Program-made: the position numbers and the translations under genes | Notes under the pieces: generated by a model | What the model saw: the letters and a program-made list of their open reading frames with translations, nothing else | The model's database searches: none | Told to the model about the DNA's origin: nothing | Shown here: one piece after another, positions 59,215-64,000 of the stretch | How positions within the stretch are numbered: the first letter of the stretch is position 1 | Layout of the letters: each line of letters opens with the position of its first letter | NCBI GenBank assembly: GCA_945859605.1 | Contig: OX243822.1 | Span: 26,845,998 to 26,909,997 of the forward strand | Source of the DNA: Lumbricus rubellus | Taxonomy: Eukaryota; Annelida; Clitellata; Crassiclitellata; Lumbricidae | Length of the DNA: 64,000 bases | Direction of reading: 5' to 3'

Positions 59215-60060
59215 GTTATGAATGGGCCGGTACTGGGCCAACACGCTGGTTCCATGCTTATACACTGGTTTCCCGGCCGCCGTACGTGCTCCTGGACGTC
59301 CCTCTGGCCGCCGGAAGTGACCCAGGGCCGCCGGAACTCCGCAATAACCCCTAGACTGCCTCCCCACTTCAGCAGAGGACACCTACATTGGTTGATGCGC
59401 TGGCTCCCTGCACTGGCTCCCTGCCGACGAAAGGACCTCAACTCCAACTTGCTTAGCATCTATGCTCTGTAACCCTAGATTGTGGATAGGAAGTGTGACA
59501 ATGTGCATAGGAAGTGTGACATTGCAGCTCAAACCTACTCTGCGTAACATCAACACTCTGGAACCATAATCTGCATAGCATCTGTGCTCTGTAGCCCTAA
59601 CCAAAAACCATGAAATTTTGGACATAGTCGTAAATGTAGCTAAGTCCCAGGAACATCCGGAAGTGCTTACACTGGTTTCCCAGCGTACCGGAAGTAACAT
59701 TGGGCCTACATTGGCCTCCAAGTGCTGTATACCACTCCCGCTAAGAAGCAGCACTAAGCGTGGAAAGTCATGCATCTATTCTACGATAGTCTTATAATTT
59801 TAGTGACACACGAAATTAAGGGGTTTAAAACAGCACAACATTTATTCAAATATTTGCCCTATTTCAACTCCTGAAATTCCACAATTGTAACACACGAAAG
59901 ATGTCAATTTAGCACATTTTACTTGATGTGAATAATAGTAATTTATCAACATTTGAACATTTTATTCAGTAAAATGAGAATTACATGGGAAACGAATTCC
60001 ATAAACATTCAACAGATGGCGCAAAAGCATCAGCTATGACACTGCCACTTCAGACTTCTC
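59215..60060. other. GC-rich then AT-rich DNA with internal repeats
   Basis: 59218-59770 has elevated GC and repeats phrases such as CACTGGTTTCCC (59263 and 59671), CCGGAAGTGACCC / CCGGAAGTAACAT and GATAGGAAGTGTGACA / CATAGGAAGTGTGACA. Probably another mobile element. No convincing gene. Confidence 0.4.
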
Positions 60061-60289
60061 CAGGTGGCGCCAACGATCCGATATTATCATACAAACACAG
60101 CTCGACCTCCTATTCGCCCATTTATCACCACAGAGCTTCTTAATATCTTATTTCTATCGCCTAACTCCACCAGATATGCACATAATGATCAAATCTTCAA
60201 GTCTTTGTTCCCACAGGCCACCAGTTATTACACAAGTCCTACAATGCTTCGGTTTGGCATCCCAATTATTTCCAGCTTACCACCTCTGC

Positions 60290-62065
60290 ACTCATACACT
60301 TAGGTCTATTTCTCAAATCTTCAATTCCACAAATCGTCATTTATTACACAACTCATACAATTCTTCGGGTATGAACTACTTATCAGCACTTCACCAACCC
60401 TGCACTCATGCACTTATTTCTCAAATCTTCAACTCTTCGGCTCCACAAGTCATCATTCTATTACACAATTCCTACAATTCTTCAGGTGTGCACTACTTAC
60501 CTTCCTCCCACAACTTCACCAATCCTGCACAGATGCACTTATTTCTCAAAACTTCAACTCTTCGACTCCACAAGTCATCATTCTATTACACAATTCCTAC
60601 AATTCTTCAGGTGTGCACTTCTCATCCCACGACACCACTCATGCACTTTTCCCCAAAAACTTCAACTAGGCCTATTCGACTCCATAAGTCATCATTTTAT
60701 TACACAATTCCTACAATTCTGCAAGCTTGCACTCCTCATCCCCACGTCACCAATCCTGCACTCATGCACTTATTTTTTAAAACTTCAACTATTCGACTCC
60801 ACAAGTCATCGTTTTATTACACAATTCCTTCAATTCTTCAGGTTTGCACTCCTCATCTCCACGTCACCAATCCTGCACACATGCACTTTTTTTTCCAAAA
60901 CTTCAACTATTCGACCCCACAAGTCATCATTTTATTACACAATTCCTACAATTCTTCAGGCTTGCACTCTTCATCCCCACGTCACCAATCCTGCACACAT
61001 GCACTTATTTTTCAAAACTTCAACTATTCGACTCCACAGGTCATCATGTTATTACACAATTCCTACAATTCTTCAGGTTTGCACTCCTTATCCCCACCTC
61101 ACCAATCCTGCACGCATGCACTTATTTTTCAAAGCCTCAACTGTCCAACTCCACAAGTCATCATTTTATTACACATTTCTTGCAATTCTTCAAGTTTTCA
61201 CACCATATCCCCACTTCACCAATCCTGCACACATGCACTTATTTCTCAAAACTTCAACTCTTCAACTCCACAAGTCATCATTTTATTACACAACTCTTGC
61301 AATTCTTCAGGTTTGCACTCCATATCCCCACTTCACCAATCCTGCACACATGCACTTATTTCTCAAAACTGCAACTATTCGACTCCACAGGTCATCATTT
61401 CATTACACAATTTTTGCAATTCTTCAGGTTTGCACTCCTTATCCCCACTTCACCAATCCTGCACACATGCACTTATTTCTCAAAACTGCAACTATTCGAC
61501 TCCACAGGTCATCATTTTATTACACAATTCTTGCAATTCTTCAGGTTTGCACTCCTTATCCCCACTTCACCAATCCTGCACACATGCACTTATTTCTGAA
61601 AACTGCAACTGTTCGACTCCACAGGCCATCATTTTATTAAACATTTTTGCAATTCTTCAGGTTTGCACTCCTTATCCCCACTTCACCAATCCTGAACTCA
61701 TGCACTTATTTCTCAGGTCTTCAATTCTTCGAATGAACAAGTCATCACTTATTTCATTATTCCTGCAATTCCTCAATTATGCACTCCTTATTTCCAACTG
61801 ACCACTCTTGCACTCATGCACTTATTTCTCAAATCTTCAATTCTTCGATTCCGCAAGTCATCACTTATTTCGTCATTCCTGCAATTCCTCAATTATGCAC
61901 TCTTTATTCCCAACTGACCATTCTTGCAACCATTCACACATTTCTCACACCTTCAATTACTCGATTCCACAAGTCATCACTTCTTGCATAATTCCTACAA
62001 TTCTTAAGGTTTGCGATCCTTATCCCCACTTCACTAATCTTCACTCATGCACTTATTTCTGAAAA
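60290..62065 (+). repeat. 117-bp tandem repeat array, about 12-15 units
   Basis: Unit of about 117 bp: GCACTTATTTCTCAAAACTT, CAACTATTCGACTCCACAAG, TCATCATTTTATTACACAAT, TCCTACAATTCTTCAGGTTT, GCACTCCTTATCCCCACTTC, ACCAATCCTGCACACAT. Uniform at 60530-61690, degenerate at the edges, with fading echoes to about 62170. All three plus frames stay open for hundreds of codons because the period is a multiple of three and stops are rare. No start context or domain supports a protein. Confidence 0.93.
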
Positions 62066-62409
62066 CTTCACTTCTTCAATTTCACAAATCAACATTTAGT
62101 GCACCTATTTTTAAATTCTTCAGTTGCGCGCTTCTTATTCCTCTAGTTCCACACGACTGCACTTATTTCTCTTTTCTTCAGGCATTCATCTCTCACAGGG
62201 TGCATGTTTCAACTTCTAAATCATACAAGCGTACAATTCAACAGATACTTACTAACATAATTTCTGCACCCCGCAACGTTGTCCCTACAATATCCTGAAC
62301 TTATTCTTTTATTTATCACTTTTCACCCCTCAAGTCTTACCTACTGCACCATTCGGCAGATCAACTGCTCAATTCTATTATTTTGCAGATACTTACTTAC
62401 TTACCTACT

Positions 62410-63175
62410 CACGCACATCACTTACGAACTCCTACACTTAGCCTATTTCTAAGGTCTTAAAATCTTCACGCTAACCCATACTTCTTTCTTGTTTCAACCC
62501 CATAACACGCAGATTCCATTATTATGCATTTACTTACTTACTTACTCACCTACGAAATCCAGCGCATATACATGTATCTCACGCATAATATTATTATGTG
62601 CTCATAATAGAGCTGTTAAAGATTTCAATAAATATACTTATAATTATAATAATTTATTTATTTATCATGTTCAGCGACTCGGTTCTGCTGGTGGTGGACT
62701 ATATATGCCCTATAATGGCAATGAATACCTGCAGAAGCGAGCAAACTTAGGGTTACAAGTGACCAATTACAAGACTTTTAAGGGTTGAGAGTGTTAAGCT
62801 GGTGAAGCGCAGGGGTGGGGAGGGTGTGTCATTCTTACGTTTTGTGCAAAGAAAGGTGTTCAATATTTGTATCATGACAGCAATTTTGATAAAATACGAA
62901 AATATTGTACGAGGAAACACGAATTAGGGTTACGAGTGGCGAATTACAATGGGCGTGAGGGTTAGAAGACACGCACAACTTAGCAGAAACTTGCATTCGT
63001 CCACTCTGAAACGCTAAGTCCAAAATTTTCAGTGTGCAAAATCGACCGGCAGTGCCTTCGAGCGGCTCGGCGGCAGCGGCATTATGCGCCCCTTCCCACA
63101 CGGACAACAGCGGTCCCTACTGCGAGGAGCCGGCGTGGCACGCGGTCCCAATCGATCCAGCGTATGAAGTTAAAG
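62410..63175 (+). repeat. Left arm of a large inverted repeat
   Basis: Every stretch I compared is the exact reverse complement of 63235-64000, and translated frames are identical. Contains repeated GGGTTACAAGTGACCAATTA / GGGTTACGAGTGGCGAATTA segments. Confidence 0.95.
63032..63175 (+). other. Candidate exon-like segment (unidentified)
   Basis: A TTTTCAG-like acceptor at 63025-63031 precedes a GC-rich open frame reading VQNRPAVPSSGSAAAALCAP, SHTDNSGPYCEEPAWHAVPI, DPAYEVK. It ends at the palindrome boundary, where the frame is cut, and a mirror copy lies in the right arm. No family recognised; may be chance. Confidence 0.2.
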
Positions 63176-63234
63176 TCGAATACGCTCCGACAAAGCTCTT
63201 TCAAAAATTTCCTTCGACCACAGTACGCATGAGT

Positions 63235-64000
63235 CTTTAACTTCATACGCTGGATCGATTGGGACCGCGTGCCACGCCGGCTCCTCGCAGTAGGGACCGC
63301 TGTTGTCCGTGTGGGAAGGGGCGCATAATGCCGCTGCCGCCGAGCCGCTCGAAGGCACTGCCGGTCGATTTTGCACACTGAAAATTTTGGACTTAGCGTT
63401 TCAGAGTGGACGAATGCAAGTTTCTGCTAAGTTGTGCGTGTCTTCTAACCCTCACGCCCATTGTAATTCGCCACTCGTAACCCTAATTCGTGTTTCCTCG
63501 TACAATATTTTCGTATTTTATCAAAATTGCTGTCATGATACAAATATTGAACACCTTTCTTTGCACAAAACGTAAGAATGACACACCCTCCCCACCCCTG
63601 CGCTTCACCAGCTTAACACTCTCAACCCTTAAAAGTCTTGTAATTGGTCACTTGTAACCCTAAGTTTGCTCGCTTCTGCAGGTATTCATTGCCATTATAG
63701 GGCATATATAGTCCACCACCAGCAGAACCGAGTCGCTGAACATGATAAATAAATAAATTATTATAATTATAAGTATATTTATTGAAATCTTTAACAGCTC
63801 TATTATGAGCACATAATAATATTATGCGTGAGATACATGTATATGCGCTGGATTTCGTAGGTGAGTAAGTAAGTAAGTAAATGCATAATAATGGAATCTG
63901 CGTGTTATGGGGTTGAAACAAGAAAGAAGTATGGGTTAGCGTGAAGATTTTAAGACCTTAGAAATAGGCTAAGTGTAGGAGTTCGTAAGTGATGTGCGTG
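63235..64000 (-). repeat. Right arm of a large inverted repeat (continues beyond the window)
   Basis: Reverse complement of 62410-63175, still matching at the last base of the window. A 59-bp unique spacer (63176-63234) separates the arms. Confidence 0.95.

Noticed and set aside
60176..61801. 541-codon frame
   Set aside because: 117-bp tandem array; two other plus frames are equally open, so there is no frame-specific signal.
62740..62950. Telomere-like repeats (TTAGGGTTA)
   Set aside because: Only isolated, non-tandem occurrences in the palindrome arms.
63190..63220. Coding continuation YEVKVEYAPTKLFQ across the palindrome spacer
   Set aside because: The frame crosses the boundary between the duplicated arm and the unique spacer and differs from the mirror copy; not credible as a single gene.

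Overview
This window comes from an invertebrate animal nuclear genome. It has spliced genes with GT-AG introns, tRNA-derived SINEs, many miniature DNA transposons and very dense micro- and minisatellites. The palindromic octamer TAGGCCTA recurs often, and one gene pairs a collagen stalk with a C1q head. These features make me lean towards a marine invertebrate deuterostome, perhaps an echinoderm, but I cannot fix the species. There are no bacterial-type operons or CRISPR arrays, and nearly all long open frames are read-through of tandem repeats.

Two protein-coding genes are well supported. On the minus strand, about 28.75-22.88 kb, a three-exon gene encodes a secreted protein of about 285 residues: signal peptide, Cys-containing neck, 29 uninterrupted Gly-X-Y triplets and a C-terminal C1q domain, with a polyadenylation signal 60 bases after the stop. 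On the plus strand, from 33.67 kb to at least 58.40 kb, lies a CaMKII (calcium/calmodulin-dependent protein kinase II) gene. I reconstruct twelve constitutive exon positions covering the kinase domain and calmodulin-binding regulatory segment, plus three linker exons. Reading frames and splice phases agree throughout, and exon lengths match the vertebrate CAMK2 pattern as I remember it. The hub/association domain is not in the window.

The most interesting observation is that CaMKII exon 6 exists twice in tandem (44598-44670 and 45447-45519). The copies have the same 73-nt length, the same phases, good splice sites and intact reading, but only 13 of 24 residues are identical. Nine of those 13 shared residues use different codons. 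This is the signature of a mutually exclusive exon pair that would swap helix alpha-E and the approach to the HRD catalytic loop.

Layout: 0-22 kb is repeat-rich intergenic DNA holding a deleted mariner, three SINE families, TCTG-type arrays, two MITEs with perfect 8-bp target duplications, and one orphan candidate exon on the minus strand (14.2-14.5 kb). 22.8-28.75 kb is the C1q gene, whose large intron holds a 1.3-kb hAT-like element and long ACTG and CATA arrays. 28.75-33.6 kb is intergenic, with a CRE+TATA promoter-like block and a 23-bp satellite. 33.67-58.4 kb is CaMKII, its introns crowded with MITEs, LINE remnants and minisatellites, including a 69-bp higher-order repeat. 58.4-62.4 kb holds a truncated hAT-type MITE and a 117-bp tandem array. 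The window ends in a large inverted repeat (766-bp arms, 59-bp spacer) that runs off the right edge and may be biological or an assembly fold-back.
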